A stretch of DNA of 64,000 nucleotides, taken from NCBI RefSeq assembly GCF_014640315.1, contig NZ_BMGS01000003.1, positions 430,859 to 494,858 on the forward strand, written 5' to 3'. The notes under the pieces were generated by a model. That model was not told the DNA's origin. It made no database searches and worked only from the letters and a program-made list of their open reading frames with translations. Every line of letters starts with the position of its first letter. The first letter of the stretch is position 1. This DNA is from Hymenobacter glacieicola (GTDB taxonomy: Bacteria > Bacteroidota > Bacteroidia > Cytophagales > Hymenobacteraceae). Made by a program: the position numbers and the translations under genes. Shown piece after piece: positions 1 through 7,722 of this stretch.

Positions 1-1
1 C

Positions 2-553
2 GAGGGCCAGCAGTGGGACATGAACTTCGAGACGGAAACCGAGGTCAGCATCGTGCAGTACCTAGACATGATTCGGCTGAAGACGGCCGTGCTGCTGGGC
101 TTTGCCCTGGAGTTGGGCGCCCTGCTCGGCGGCGCTTCCCGCCAGGATGCCGACCACCTGCGCCAGTTCGGCGTGGGCATCGGGGTAGCCTTTCAGCTCC
201 GCGACGACCTGCTGGATGTGTACGGCGACGCGGCCACCTTCGGCAAGCGTGTGGGCGGCGACATTCTCAGCGACAAAAAAACCTACCTCCTGCTCACGGC
301 CCAGGCCCAGGCCAGCGAAGCGCAGCGGGCTACCCTGGCCCAGCACATCGGTCAGCCCGTGGCTAGTGCCGACGCCAAGGTGCAAGCCGTACGGACCATC
401 TACGACGAGCTCGAAATTCGCCCTCAGACGGAGGCTCTCATCAATGACTACTTCCTGGATGCTTTGCAGCACTTGGAGCGCGTAGCGGCCCCCGAAACGC
501 GTAAAAATCCCCTTCGCCAGTTGGCCTTGCAACTCATGGAGCGGGAGCAATAG
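2..553 (+). CDS. Polyprenyl (geranylgeranyl-type) diphosphate synthase, C-terminal part
   Basis: This is the 3' end of an isoprenyl diphosphate synthase, a cytosolic enzyme that elongates allylic diphosphates with isopentenyl diphosphate. The open frame enters from the left edge, so the N-terminus and the first Asp-rich motif are missing. The visible part starts with GQQWDMNFE, a segment typical of the family, and contains the second Asp-rich motif in FQLRDDLLDVYGD followed by the conserved lysines of the GDILSDKKT region. The all-helical C-terminus ends normally at a TAG. The product chain length cannot be told from this half. A PcrB-type enzyme that would use such a product lies at 43834-44604. 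The family is clear; the exact product is not. Confidence 0.9.
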   Translation, partial: EGQQWDMNFETETEVSIVQYLDMIRLKTAVLLGFALELGALLGGASRQDADHLRQFGVGIGVAFQLRDDLLDVYGDAATFGKRVGGDILSDKKTYLLLTAQAQASEAQRATLAQHIGQPVASADAKVQAVRTIYDELEIRPQTEALINDYFLDALQHLERVAAPETRKNPLRQLALQLMEREQ

Positions 554-588
554 CCCCACCACTTCTTTCTGCCCTTCTTTCAACCCGT

Positions 589-1218
589 ATGGAATTGTCT
601 CCTACCCTAATCCTGACCGTGCTGACGGCGGGCATCTCTCTTTACGCTTGGTCGAATCCGGCCTTTCTGGATAGCTGGATTCTGGAACCCTACCGCGTAA
701 AGCGCAACAACGACTACTACCGCTTTATTACCTCGGGGTTTCTGCACGCCGACTTTGGGCACTTGCTGTTCAATATGCTGGCGTTCTACTCCTTTAGCCA
801 GATAGTAGAAACCGTATTTTTCGGCGTCTTCGGACCCACGACCGGCCTGCTGTACTTTCTGCTGCTGTACTTAGGCGGCATTGTGCTGTCGGATGTGCCT
901 ACCTACCTGCGCCACCGCGACGACCCCAACTACCGCAGCCTTGGGGCTTCGGGGGGCGTTGCTTCCGTTGTGTTTTCGGCTATTCTGTTCAACCCTACCG
1001 CCGGTATCCGAATTTTCCCGATTCCCGTGGCCATTCCAGGCTTCATTTTCGGCTTTCTATACCTGGCTTACTCCTACTACATGGGCCGCCGCCGGGGCGA
1101 CAACATCAACCACGACGCCCACTTTTACGGGGCGCTGTACGGTATCGTACTGACTCTCATTCTGATACCAAAAGTTGGGCCGCTGTTCTTTGACAAGATT
1201 CGGGAGTTTATTAATTAA
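589..1218 (+). CDS. Rhomboid family intramembrane serine protease
   Basis: This 209-residue multi-pass membrane protein has the signature of rhomboid proteases, which cut transmembrane substrates inside the membrane. The nucleophile motif GASGG has its serine at residue 121. The partner histidine is probably H178 in DAHFYG. The early HADFGHLLFNMLAF segment, residues 53 to 66, matches the conserved HxxxxHLxxNM region of loop 1 and helix 2. About six hydrophobic segments are present. It starts 35 bases after the polyprenyl synthase stop and may be cotranscribed with it. Substrates are unknown. The catalytic residues are all visible, so it is probably active. Confidence 0.93.
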   Translation: MELSPTLILTVLTAGISLYAWSNPAFLDSWILEPYRVKRNNDYYRFITSGFLHADFGHLLFNMLAFYSFSQIVETVFFGVFGPTTGLLYFLLLYLGGIVLSDVPTYLRHRDDPNYRSLGASGGVASVVFSAILFNPTAGIRIFPIPVAIPGFIFGFLYLAYSYYMGRRRGDNINHDAHFYGALYGIVLTLILIPKVGPLFFDKIREFIN

Positions 1219-1329
1219 GTAATTGATTATAAGATATTTAGCAATATAATGCTTGCCTGATAATATCCATTTCAGGTGATGTGCGTACAGAACGACATAC
1301 TCTCTACCATTCTACACACTCCCTGCACC

Positions 1330-1614
1330 ATGAATAAGCTTGTTTCCTCACTCACCAGCAACCGTTCCTTCACCCTGACCGGTATTCTGGCCTTCCTGAT
1401 GTCATTTGCGTTGAGCAGCTGCGGCCGCACTCGTAATGCTGACGGCTCCTTGACTACGGCTGGCGTTATTCACTTGATTCTGGCCGTATATGCCTTGTTC
1501 AAGTTGTTCCAGCAGCCGTGGTCAATCGGTAAGAAAATCGTGTGGGGTCTGATCATCTTCTTCTTCCCCTTCCTTGGCTCACTAGCCTTCCTGCTGTTCG
1601 GCAAAGACAAATAG
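1330..1614 (+). CDS. Small PLDc_N-like membrane lipoprotein
   Basis: The 94-residue product starts with a basic N-terminus and a hydrophobic stretch ending in LSSC, a plausible lipobox. Two further hydrophobic helices follow, separated by a KLFQQPWSIGKKIVWGLII-type segment and ending in PFLGSLAFLLFGKDK. This resembles the PLDc_N (phospholipase D nuclease N-terminal) membrane domain found alone in many small Bacteroidota proteins, where it has no known catalytic role. I chose the ATG at 1330 because the lipoprotein signal begins there; an in-frame ATG at 1276 would add an unconvincing leader. A very strong hairpin follows directly. The function is unknown. Confidence 0.7.
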   Translation: MNKLVSSLTSNRSFTLTGILAFLMSFALSSCGRTRNADGSLTTAGVIHLILAVYALFKLFQQPWSIGKKIVWGLIIFFFPFLGSLAFLLFGKDK

Positions 1615-1623
1615 TGGGTAATT

Positions 1624-1680
1624 ACCTTCCACGAAAAAGCCCCTACACTCACTGAGTGTCGGGGCTTTTTCGTGGAAGGT
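1624..1680. terminator. Bidirectional terminator, near-perfect 57-base palindrome
   Basis: Twenty-base arms (1624-1643 and 1661-1680) are perfect reverse complements. They enclose a second perfect inverted repeat of 7 bp with a one-base loop (1645-1659), with only one mismatch (1644/1660) between the two. The A5 and T5 tracts inside the arms give a U-run in either direction. It sits between the convergent genes ending at 1614 and 1700, so it probably terminates both. Confidence 0.85.
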
Positions 1681-1699
1681 AGTTGCGTAAGCTACTGTC

Positions 1700-2314
1700 T
1701 TACTTGCCGACTAGCCGCTGCTTTTCCAGGCGCGCTACTTGCTTCAGAATATCACCTGTATTCGTAATTTCCGTAGCCTGCCAATAGTCGCCCTGGTCAC
1801 GCATTTTTACTTCTAGCACGAGGGTAGTATCGTAGCGAGGTTGCGTAAACTCCAGGCCCACCAGCGCCTGCTCGCCCTCCTCGTGGGTGTACTTCACCCC
1901 CTTAAACCTGCTGTCAGGGCCTACTACCTTGCCCACCACGCCTAGCACTGATACGCCCATTGGTTTAGGCGCCGCCGCTGCGGCTTCTACTGAACCCGTC
2001 TCAACGTAGCGCTGCACTTCCTGGCGAGCTGCCTGTGCCAGCTGGGGCTTTAGCAGGCGCAGAGCTCCTTTCATAGCCAGTCCTCCCGGGTTCAGCATTC
2101 CCAGAACCGAGCTTTGCGCCGTAACCTGGTCAACCAGGTTGCTAGTCACGCTGCTCACGTCTACGTAGCGCTCAAAAGCCGCCGGGTCGTGGTCTTGCAC
2201 CGCCTTTGCGGCCTGCAGCAGCGAGTATTCAGGGCCCGTCGTTAGGTTTTTGTAGTAGAGGTAGGCGCCAATTGCCAAGCCAATGAGAAGCAGGCTCAGG
2301 ATGGTTTTTTTCAT
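1700..2314 (-). CDS. DUF2939-like membrane-anchored protein
   Basis: A 204-residue protein with an N-terminal hydrophobic anchor (residues 2-21) followed by a segment PEYSLLQAAKAVQDHD and then a region with FERYVDVSSV. This pattern (serial use of xLxxAxxxxDxxxFxxYVD) is that of DUF2939, a family of unknown function anchored in the inner membrane of many Gram-negative bacteria. The start at 2314 (MKKTILSLL) is preferred over an upstream ATG at 2389 because the signal anchor begins there. It is divergent from the phosphodiesterase gene at 2446, with a shared upstream region of about 130 bases. The DUF2939 match is from memory of the family pattern. Confidence 0.6.
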   Translation of the reverse strand: MKKTILSLLLIGLAIGAYLYYKNLTTGPEYSLLQAAKAVQDHDPAAFERYVDVSSVTSNLVDQVTAQSSVLGMLNPGGLAMKGALRLLKPQLAQAARQEVQRYVETGSVEAAAAAPKPMGVSVLGVVGKVVGPDSRFKGVKYTHEEGEQALVGLEFTQPRYDTTLVLEVKMRDQGDYWQATEITNTGDILKQVARLEKQRLVGK

Positions 2315-2445
2315 AAGTGAAGAGGTAGAGGGGGAAAAGCCGTACACGGGTAAAAATAGAAGGATTTTGCCCGGTTTTGGCGTGCTCATCTGGGCTGCCT
2401 GCTTCTCATTGTAGCTCTGTACTCCACCTCCTACTCTTAATATGT

Positions 2446-3288
2446 ATGGCTACTACGCCTTTCCCTGAAGTGCACGGGCACCGTGGTTGCCGTGGTTTGC
2501 GACCAGAAAATACTATTCCTGCCTTCCTACACGCCCTAACGTTGGGAGTTGATGTGGTAGAAATGGACGTGGTCATCTCGGCCGATAACCAGGTAGTCGT
2601 ATCACATGAGCCCTGGATGTCGGCTGCTATTTGTCGTACTCCAGTGGGCCAGCCAATCTTAAGCGAACAGCAGAAGCAACATAACTTATATCAGCTGCCT
2701 TACACCGCCATCCGGCAGTACGACTGTGGCCTAACCCGGCATCCGTACTACCCTGAACAGGTACCCGAGCCTGCCAGCAAGCCGCTACTGCGCGAGGTAG
2801 TGGAGGCCCTCGATAAGCTTGCGTATCAGCTCGGCCGCTGGCCGGTACGCTTCAGCATTGAGCTCAAAAGTACCCCCGAAGACGACGGCTTATATCACCC
2901 GGCGCCCTCACGCTTTTTAGAGCTGGTCTTGCTCGAACTACACGCCTTATCCCTGCTGGCCCGCACCACGCTGCTGTGCTTTGACAAGCGTGTTCTACAG
3001 GCTGCCCGGCAGGTAGTCCCAGGCGTGCCTTTGTGCCTGTTGGTAGAGGATGAGAAGTCCTTGTCAACTCACTTGGCGGAGTTAGGTTTTATGCCCTCTG
3101 TTTATGGCCCCAACTTCCACTTGCTGACTCCGCAGCTAGTGGCTGAACTGCGCCAACTGCACATTGAATTGGTGCCCTGGACTGTGAATGAGCCCACCGA
3201 TTTACGCAGCATTCTGGCCTACCAACCCACGGGAATTACTACTGACTATCCGGACCGGCTATTGGCCCTGCGGAACACTGTACGATAG
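2446..3288 (+). CDS. Glycerophosphodiester phosphodiesterase family protein
   Basis: This 280-residue protein has the GDPD TIM-barrel signature. HGHRG at residues 10-14 supplies the first catalytic histidine, and ENT at 21-23 supplies a metal-binding glutamate. VEMDV around residues 38-42 gives the metal-binding Glu and Asp, and H54 is the second catalytic histidine. Near the C-terminus VPWTVNEP and GITTDYPD are the usual barrel-closing strands. It hydrolyses glycerophosphodiesters to glycerol 3-phosphate and an alcohol. No signal peptide is seen from this start, so it is probably cytosolic. I chose ATG 2446 because homologues begin a few residues before the HGHRG motif; an ATG at 2377 would add an odd Cys-rich leader. 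Confidence 0.9.
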   Translation: MATTPFPEVHGHRGCRGLRPENTIPAFLHALTLGVDVVEMDVVISADNQVVVSHEPWMSAAICRTPVGQPILSEQQKQHNLYQLPYTAIRQYDCGLTRHPYYPEQVPEPASKPLLREVVEALDKLAYQLGRWPVRFSIELKSTPEDDGLYHPAPSRFLELVLLELHALSLLARTTLLCFDKRVLQAARQVVPGVPLCLLVEDEKSLSTHLAELGFMPSVYGPNFHLLTPQLVAELRQLHIELVPWTVNEPTDLRSILAYQPTGITTDYPDRLLALRNTVR

Positions 3289-3413
3289 CCTGTTCAGCTG
3301 CTCCAGAAAGGCTTTAGGCAGTAACGCATCAACTGGCAAGGAATACAGGTTGTTTAGGACACAATGCATTCTAATAGTGTGTACCTGTTACGTGTTCAGC
3401 CCCTTGTTATATA

Positions 3414-3435
3414 TGTTACATTAATTTCTGTAACA
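3414..3435. promoter_or_regulatory. Inverted repeat TGTTACA-N8-TGTAACA, candidate operator
   Basis: Two 7-base arms (3414-3420 and 3429-3435) are exact reverse complements with an 8-base spacer. The repeat lies immediately upstream of a TAnnTTTG element at 3440, where a bound regulator would contact RNA polymerase. The same heptamer TGTAACA recurs three times in the following HTH gene. The operator role is inferred; the repeat itself is seen directly. Confidence 0.5.
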
Positions 3436-3439
3436 CGGC

Positions 3440-3447
3440 TACCTTTG
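3440..3447 (+). promoter_or_regulatory. Promoter -7 element TACCTTTG for the HTH gene
   Basis: The sequence matches the Bacteroidota TAnnTTTG consensus exactly. A transcript would begin near 3453, about 130 bases before the HTH start codon. No good TTG at the -33 spacing was found, so the promoter may need activation or be weak. It is flanked on both sides by inverted repeats. Confidence 0.55.
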
Positions 3448-3451
3448 TAAA

Positions 3452-3484
3452 GTGTATCATTGTACCTATATTACAGTGATACAC
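3452..3484. promoter_or_regulatory. Interrupted inverted repeat at the predicted transcription start
   Basis: GTGTATCA (3452-3459) and TGATACAC (3477-3484) are exact reverse complements, and an inner TGTA/TACA pair (3461-3464, 3472-3475) extends the symmetry. The right arm overlaps an 8-base palindrome ACACGTGT (3481-3488). It falls on the predicted transcription start, so it could be an operator or a leader-RNA hairpin. The surrounding 3289-3586 stretch is AT-rich and holds no other gene. Confidence 0.5.
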
Positions 3485-3586
3485 GTGTAATATTGATTTG
3501 CTGTGAATCATAATTGTAGCCATTGTATTGTGTACATGTGACACTATGTTATATTTACAGACCCATCTTTTGTCACCCGTCATTCT

Positions 3587-3985
3587 ATGCCACATCAGGG
3601 CGAAATACTGCAGGAAGCCATCAAAAACAGCGGAATATCAATCACGCGAATAGTGGACGAACTGGGTATTACACGTCCGACCATATACCGCAAATTCAAA
3701 GAAGAGACACTTGATTACGCTTTTGTAAAGCGAGTGGGTGATATAATATCTCACGACTTTTCTCAAGACTTTACAGTCACACAACAATCTGCTTTTCTTT
3801 TTGTAACACCAAGTGTTTCAAGTAATGTTGCATCTGTGCCGGATAAAGTTGTAACACCTCGTAACGTGCCTCTTACTGTAACAGAGCCTGACTTGGGAAA
3901 ACAGCTTCTGGCGCTTCAGCAGAAGTATATCGCCTTATTAGAAGCTTACAATGAGCTTTTATTGAAGGTGTATGGCCCAAAGTGA
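3587..3985 (+). CDS. Small helix-turn-helix regulator with C-terminal coiled coil
   Basis: The 132-residue product has an XRE-like helix-turn-helix at about residues 6-40. The pattern AIKNSGISITRIVDELGITR followed by PTIYRKF reads as two HTH helices. A Ser/Thr/Val-rich linker (about 55-105) leads to a Leu-rich C-terminal helix (106-132) with heptad-like spacing, probably for dimerisation. It is encoded in AT-rich sequence that differs from its neighbours. Upstream lie a TACCTTTG element and two inverted repeats, and the heptamer TGTAACA occurs both upstream and three times in the gene (3802, 3850, 3877). Autoregulation is therefore likely. The target genes are unknown. A parS-like site begins 7 bases after the stop. 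Confidence 0.75.
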   Translation: MPHQGEILQEAIKNSGISITRIVDELGITRPTIYRKFKEETLDYAFVKRVGDIISHDFSQDFTVTQQSAFLFVTPSVSSNVASVPDKVVTPRNVPLTVTEPDLGKQLLALQQKYIALLEAYNELLLKVYGPK

Positions 3986-3991
3986 CAAAAA

Positions 3992-4007
3992 CGTTCCACG
4001 TGAAACA
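3992..4007. other. parS: parS-like centromere site
   Basis: The 16-mer CGTTCCACGTGAAACA differs from the widely conserved ParB-binding parS sequence TGTTNCACGTGAAACA only at its first base. It lies in a non-coding spacer, as many parS sites do, although others lie inside genes. No parA or parB gene is in the window. If it is real, the window is probably on the origin-proximal side of the chromosome, which would also suit the rRNA-type promoters at the right end. Confidence 0.55.
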
Positions 4008-4271
4008 TATTTGTTCGCTTAACAGTGGTCTTGCCTGTTACTAAGCCATGTCAATGGGTAGGAGTAACCGAAGGGAGAGGGTAATCGGCGGAACGAGCAA
4101 AGACAAGCGGATAGTAGTCTGGGCTGCTAGGTAGGAACGGTAGAAGGAGGTAAGGGAAGCTCGAATTGTTAAAGTCGCCGCCGTACAGAGTGGCGCTACT
4201 TTGCGGGCTAAATCCGCCGTCATATTTCACCAATAGTTATAATCCCCAACACCCTGCCGGAATACCGTTCA

Positions 4272-4775
4272 GTGCCTTATTCCCGAGTAACGCTAACGGA
4301 GTTGATGATTCCTTCTTATACCAGTTTTGGCGGCACCATTCACGGTGGTATTCTGCTCTCGCTAACAGACAAAGTAGCCTACGCCGCCGCCTCAAAGCAC
4401 GCCGGTAACTACTACGTTACGGTGAGCGTGGATGGGGTAAACTTTCTGCAGCGGGTGGAGGTAGGTGAGTTGGTTTCCTTGCTGGCTTCCGTAAACTACG
4501 TAGGCCGAACCTCCCTGCTGGTCGGCATCAAGGTAATTGCCGAAGACGTTCGGAATGGTAGTGTCAACTACACCAACACCTGCTACTTCACTAGGGTAAC
4601 CAAAGACGATGCCGGGAAGCCAACCACAGTGCCCAGCCTAATATTGGAGACCAGCGAGGATACCCGTCGTTTCCTGGAAGCCATCAAACGACGGGAGTTC
4701 AAGGAACAGTACAGCCGCGAGTTCAATAATGCCCGCTCGGTACTTGCCGCTGAGCAGCAGTTGCACCTCCTGTAG
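4272..4775 (+). CDS. Acyl-CoA thioesterase, hotdog fold (cytosolic ACOT type)
   Basis: This 167-residue protein has the single-hotdog acyl-CoA thioesterase pattern: HGGILLSLTDKVAYAAASKHAG near the N-terminus with a catalytic-type Asp at residue 33, followed by the FLQRVEVGELVSLLASVNYVGR strand-turn segment split across the fold. It hydrolyses acyl-CoA to free acid and CoA in the cytosol. The only usable start near the conserved RVTLTELMIPSY segment is a GTG at 4272. The frame is open upstream but shows no ATG, so the exact start is uncertain. A partly matching TACTTTG at about 4194 could be its promoter. It stands alone. Confidence 0.85.
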   Translation: MPYSRVTLTELMIPSYTSFGGTIHGGILLSLTDKVAYAAASKHAGNYYVTVSVDGVNFLQRVEVGELVSLLASVNYVGRTSLLVGIKVIAEDVRNGSVNYTNTCYFTRVTKDDAGKPTTVPSLILETSEDTRRFLEAIKRREFKEQYSREFNNARSVLAAEQQLHLL

Positions 4776-4923
4776 CGGGAGCGGTGCCAGCTGGGGTACT
4801 AAGTGAACGATGATATCGTAGGAGTAGGGGAGGAGGTATAGTCAATAAAGCCAAGTGCCGCGCCGCCAAAACTTTGCCAACCTGTAGTGGGGTTGGGTAC
4901 TGCACAAGGCGAGAGGCCTCCTG

Positions 4924-5247
4924 CTACAGGAATACTACTTCCTTAATAATGTCTTCTCCAACCTCGGCATTCAAATTCTCTAGAACCCGGGTCTTGGCCA
5001 TAATGAGTTCGTGCTTGAGCGGAGCCGAAGTTAAGCGCACAAAAAGCTTGTGGTTGCTAACATAGACCTCCTGGGTTTTCATAGCAATTGCCTTGCCCAT
5101 GACCCGCTCCCAGCTAGCAACGACTGTCACCTCATTGAGCTTTCCCTGCAACCGATAAGCGCGCAGCAACGCCGTAATACCATCCTTCAGCGGGACGATG
5201 TCAGACTTGCGGGAATTTTCGGAGGGGAAAGGTTTTTTGAAAGCCAT
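4924..5247 (-). CDS. DUF721/DciA-like protein
   Basis: This 107-residue basic protein matches the DUF721 pattern: a helical segment (LKDGITALLRAYRLQGKL), then a Trp-containing turn VASWERVMG and a beta region LFVRLTSAPLKHEL ending in an IKEVVF strand. DUF721 includes DciA, the replicative helicase-loading protein of most bacteria that lack DnaC. Here it lies directly downstream of recF on the same strand with a 66-base gap, so it is probably cotranscribed with it. It is shorter than many DciA proteins and lacks a long C-terminal tail. Helicase loading is an inference from the family. Confidence 0.8.
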   Translation of the reverse strand: MAFKKPFPSENSRKSDIVPLKDGITALLRAYRLQGKLNEVTVVASWERVMGKAIAMKTQEVYVSNHKLFVRLTSAPLKHELIMAKTRVLENLNAEVGEDIIKEVVFL

Positions 5248-5313
5248 TGTATTTCTTAACGCGCGAAGGAGCAGCTTGTTGTTGCTCTTTTCAAAGGTAC
5301 TACGGCCCTGCTG

Positions 5314-6426
5314 CTAAAGCGGCGTAACAGTGCCAGATTCAACCCGAAACCGGCGGATATCATCAGAGAGGGTAGCCAAAACCCGGTCAGTTCGCTCTAG
5401 GTGTGTATCGGTTAGAAAGATTTGCCCGAAGGTGTGATTGGCTACTAACTGCATCAGCCGGGTAATACGCTTTTCATCAAGCCGATCAAAAATATCATCG
5501 AGTAGCAGCAACGGCTTGTGCTGCTTGTGCTGGGCCAGCACTTCAAATTGGGCTAGCTTCAGAGCTATGGCGAAGGATTTTTGCTGACCCTGCGAGCCGT
5601 AACCTTTTACCGCCAGCTCATCCATAAGAAAGGTCACATCGTCGCGGTGGGGGCCTGCACTGGTGCGTTGCAATAAGAGGTCCTTGCGCTCATTCAGGCG
5701 AAGCAGCTTTAGAAAATCGGAGTTAGGTAATTCGCTCTTATACGCCAGGGTCACCTGTTCCCGGGCATCGGCAAGTTGCTCGTAGTGGCGCTGAAACACC
5801 GGCTCGAACTCGGCCAAGAACTCTTGCCTCCGTTTTACCAACTGTTCCCCAATCGGCGCCAACTGCTCATCCAGTACCAAGAGGTAGTCCCGGTCATAAC
5901 CGGCCTGACGATCCGCTGCCAACTTAAGCAAGGAGTTGCGTTGCTTGAGCAGGTGAGTGTAGCGGATCAAGTGCTCCAGGTATTCGTGGTCGAGCTGGGA
6001 GATGAGGCTATCGAAGTACTTGCGGCGCTCCTCACTACCCTGCCGGATAAGGTCGGTATCATAAGGAGAAATCAGCACAACTGGGTAGCGGCCGATGTGA
6101 TCCGAGATTCGCTCGTAGGGCTGCTTGTCGTGGGTGAGGGTTTTCTTCTGACCCTGGCGCAAACTGCACTGAATGGTTTCGGACTTCTCTCCTGGTTCTG
6201 TACGGAACCGGCCTTTCACCACAAAGAACTCAGCACCCTGGTTGATGCTGTGGGCATCGGAGCTAGTAAAAGCACTCTTGGTTAAGGAGAGGTAGTGAAT
6301 GGCATCCAGCAGATTCGTCTTACCACTTCCGTTGTCACCCACGAAACAGTTGATGTGGGGCGAGAGGCCTAAGTTGGCTTCTTCGTAGTTTTTGAAAAAC
6401 AGTAAGTGGAGGCTTTCGAGTATCAT
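5314..6426 (-). CDS. recF: DNA replication and repair protein RecF
   Basis: RecF is an SMC-like ATPase that helps load RecA at gaps in the RecFOR pathway. The 370-residue protein has the Walker A motif GDNGSGKT at residues 30-37. The signature region GPHRDDVTF and the Walker B segment LLLLDDIFDRLDEKR are near the C-terminus, in the usual order. I start at 6426 (MILESLHLLFFKNY) because RecF proteins start just before this strand; an upstream ATG at 6483 would overlap the promoter region shared with pdhA. A DciA-like gene follows on the same strand. recF is divergent from pdhA with 68 bases between the start codons. Confidence 0.96.
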   Translation of the reverse strand: MILESLHLLFFKNYEEANLGLSPHINCFVGDNGSGKTNLLDAIHYLSLTKSAFTSSDAHSINQGAEFFVVKGRFRTEPGEKSETIQCSLRQGQKKTLTHDKQPYERISDHIGRYPVVLISPYDTDLIRQGSEERRKYFDSLISQLDHEYLEHLIRYTHLLKQRNSLLKLAADRQAGYDRDYLLVLDEQLAPIGEQLVKRRQEFLAEFEPVFQRHYEQLADAREQVTLAYKSELPNSDFLKLLRLNERKDLLLQRTSAGPHRDDVTFLMDELAVKGYGSQGQQKSFAIALKLAQFEVLAQHKQHKPLLLLDDIFDRLDEKRITRLMQLVANHTFGQIFLTDTHLERTDRVLATLSDDIRRFRVESGTVTPL

Positions 6427-6494
6427 GCGTAGGGTTCGGAATTGCAATCCTTTTACGTACTTTCGCATCCCAAACGCGAACAACCGAAAGCAAG

Positions 6495-7670
6495 ATGGCG
6501 GAGACGAAAGTAAAGGCTGCCCCCAAGGCTTCCAATTCGACGAACAAATCGTCGGCCCCGAAAGCTGCCCCCAAAGGCAAGGCTGCTACCGATACGGTAA
6601 AGCAGCCCGATCCAGTGTTGCCCCCCGCAAATAGCGAGGCCGCAGCAGCTACCGGTGCTCCTAAAGCAACTACTCCGGCCCAGCCGGAATTCCCAAAGGA
6701 GACCTACCTGCAGTGGTATGAGCAAATGCAGCTCATGCGTAAGTTTGAAGAAAAGGCCGGCCAGCTGTATGGTCAGCAAAAGATTAAAGGTTTCTGCCAC
6801 CTCTACATCGGGCAGGAAGCGTGCGTAGCCGGTGCCGTGTCGGCCCTGACTAAGGGTGATAAGTGGATTACTGCTTACCGGGACCACGCCCACCCGCTGG
6901 CCCTGGGCACCTCGCCCAACGCCATCATGGCTGAATTGTTTGCGAAGGCTACCGGTTGCTCCAAGGGGAAAGGCGGCTCCATGCACATCTTCGATAAGGA
7001 AGTAAACTTTATCGGCGGCCACGGCATCGTGGGCGGTCAGGTTCCGCTCGGGGCCGGCATTGCCTTTGCCGAGAAGTACAACAAGACAGGCAACCTCTGC
7101 ATTTGCTACATGGGCGACGGGGCCGTGCGCCAGGGCGCTTTGCACGAAGCCTTCAACATGGCCATGCTCTGGAAACTGCCCGTCATCTTCGTGGTGGAAA
7201 ACAACGGGTATGCCATGGGTACCTCGGTGCAGCGGACCTCCAACGTGACGGAACTGTACACCCTGGGTGAAGGCTATGACATGCCCTCCGAGCCGGTGAA
7301 TGCCATGAACGTAGAGGACGTGCACAACGCCGTTGCCCGGGCTGCCGAGCGTGCCCGCGCTGGAGAAGGCCCAACCTTCCTGGAGTTTAAGACCTACCGT
7401 TACAAGGGTCACTCCATGAGCGACCCCGCCAAGTACCGCACCAAAGAAGAGCTGGAGGATTACCGTTCCCGCGACTCTATCGAAGCTGTCCGCCACACCA
7501 TCCTGACCCACAACATGGGCACAGAGGAGGAGCTAACGGCTATCGACGAGAAGATCAAGGCGCAGGTGCAGGAGTCGGTGGAGTTTGCGGAAAACTCGCC
7601 CTATCCTACGGCCGATGAGCTGTACAAGGATGTGTACGTGCAGCAGGACTATCCCTACATCCGCGACTAG
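6495..7670 (+). CDS. pdhA: Pyruvate dehydrogenase E1 component subunit alpha
   Basis: This is the thiamine-diphosphate-dependent E1 alpha subunit that decarboxylates pyruvate in the pyruvate dehydrogenase complex. The TPP-binding motif starts at GDG (residues 207-209) and ends about thirty residues later in ENNGYAMGT. The phosphorylation-loop region YRYKGHSMSDPAKYR is also present. The first 60 residues are an Ala/Lys/Pro-rich, low-complexity extension that precedes the conserved FPKETYLQWYEQMQLMRKF. Such linkers occur in Bacteroidota homologues but are not part of the catalytic fold. The beta subunit gene is not adjacent; the next gene is a TPR protein 52 bases downstream. Function is certain; the role of the extension is not. 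Confidence 0.95.
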   Translation: MAETKVKAAPKASNSTNKSSAPKAAPKGKAATDTVKQPDPVLPPANSEAAAATGAPKATTPAQPEFPKETYLQWYEQMQLMRKFEEKAGQLYGQQKIKGFCHLYIGQEACVAGAVSALTKGDKWITAYRDHAHPLALGTSPNAIMAELFAKATGCSKGKGGSMHIFDKEVNFIGGHGIVGGQVPLGAGIAFAEKYNKTGNLCICYMGDGAVRQGALHEAFNMAMLWKLPVIFVVENNGYAMGTSVQRTSNVTELYTLGEGYDMPSEPVNAMNVEDVHNAVARAAERARAGEGPTFLEFKTYRYKGHSMSDPAKYRTKEELEDYRSRDSIEAVRHTILTHNMGTEEELTAIDEKIKAQVQESVEFAENSPYPTADELYKDVYVQQDYPYIRD

Positions 7671-7722
7671 TAGCGCGGGAGTTTATCAGGCCTTAACGGG
7701 GCCGCCTTTTTGAGTAACGCTC

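Noticed and set aside
4041..4233. Short minus-strand frames in the spacer before the thioesterase
   Set aside because: Two overlapping frames of equal length, no ordered composition and no regulatory signals.
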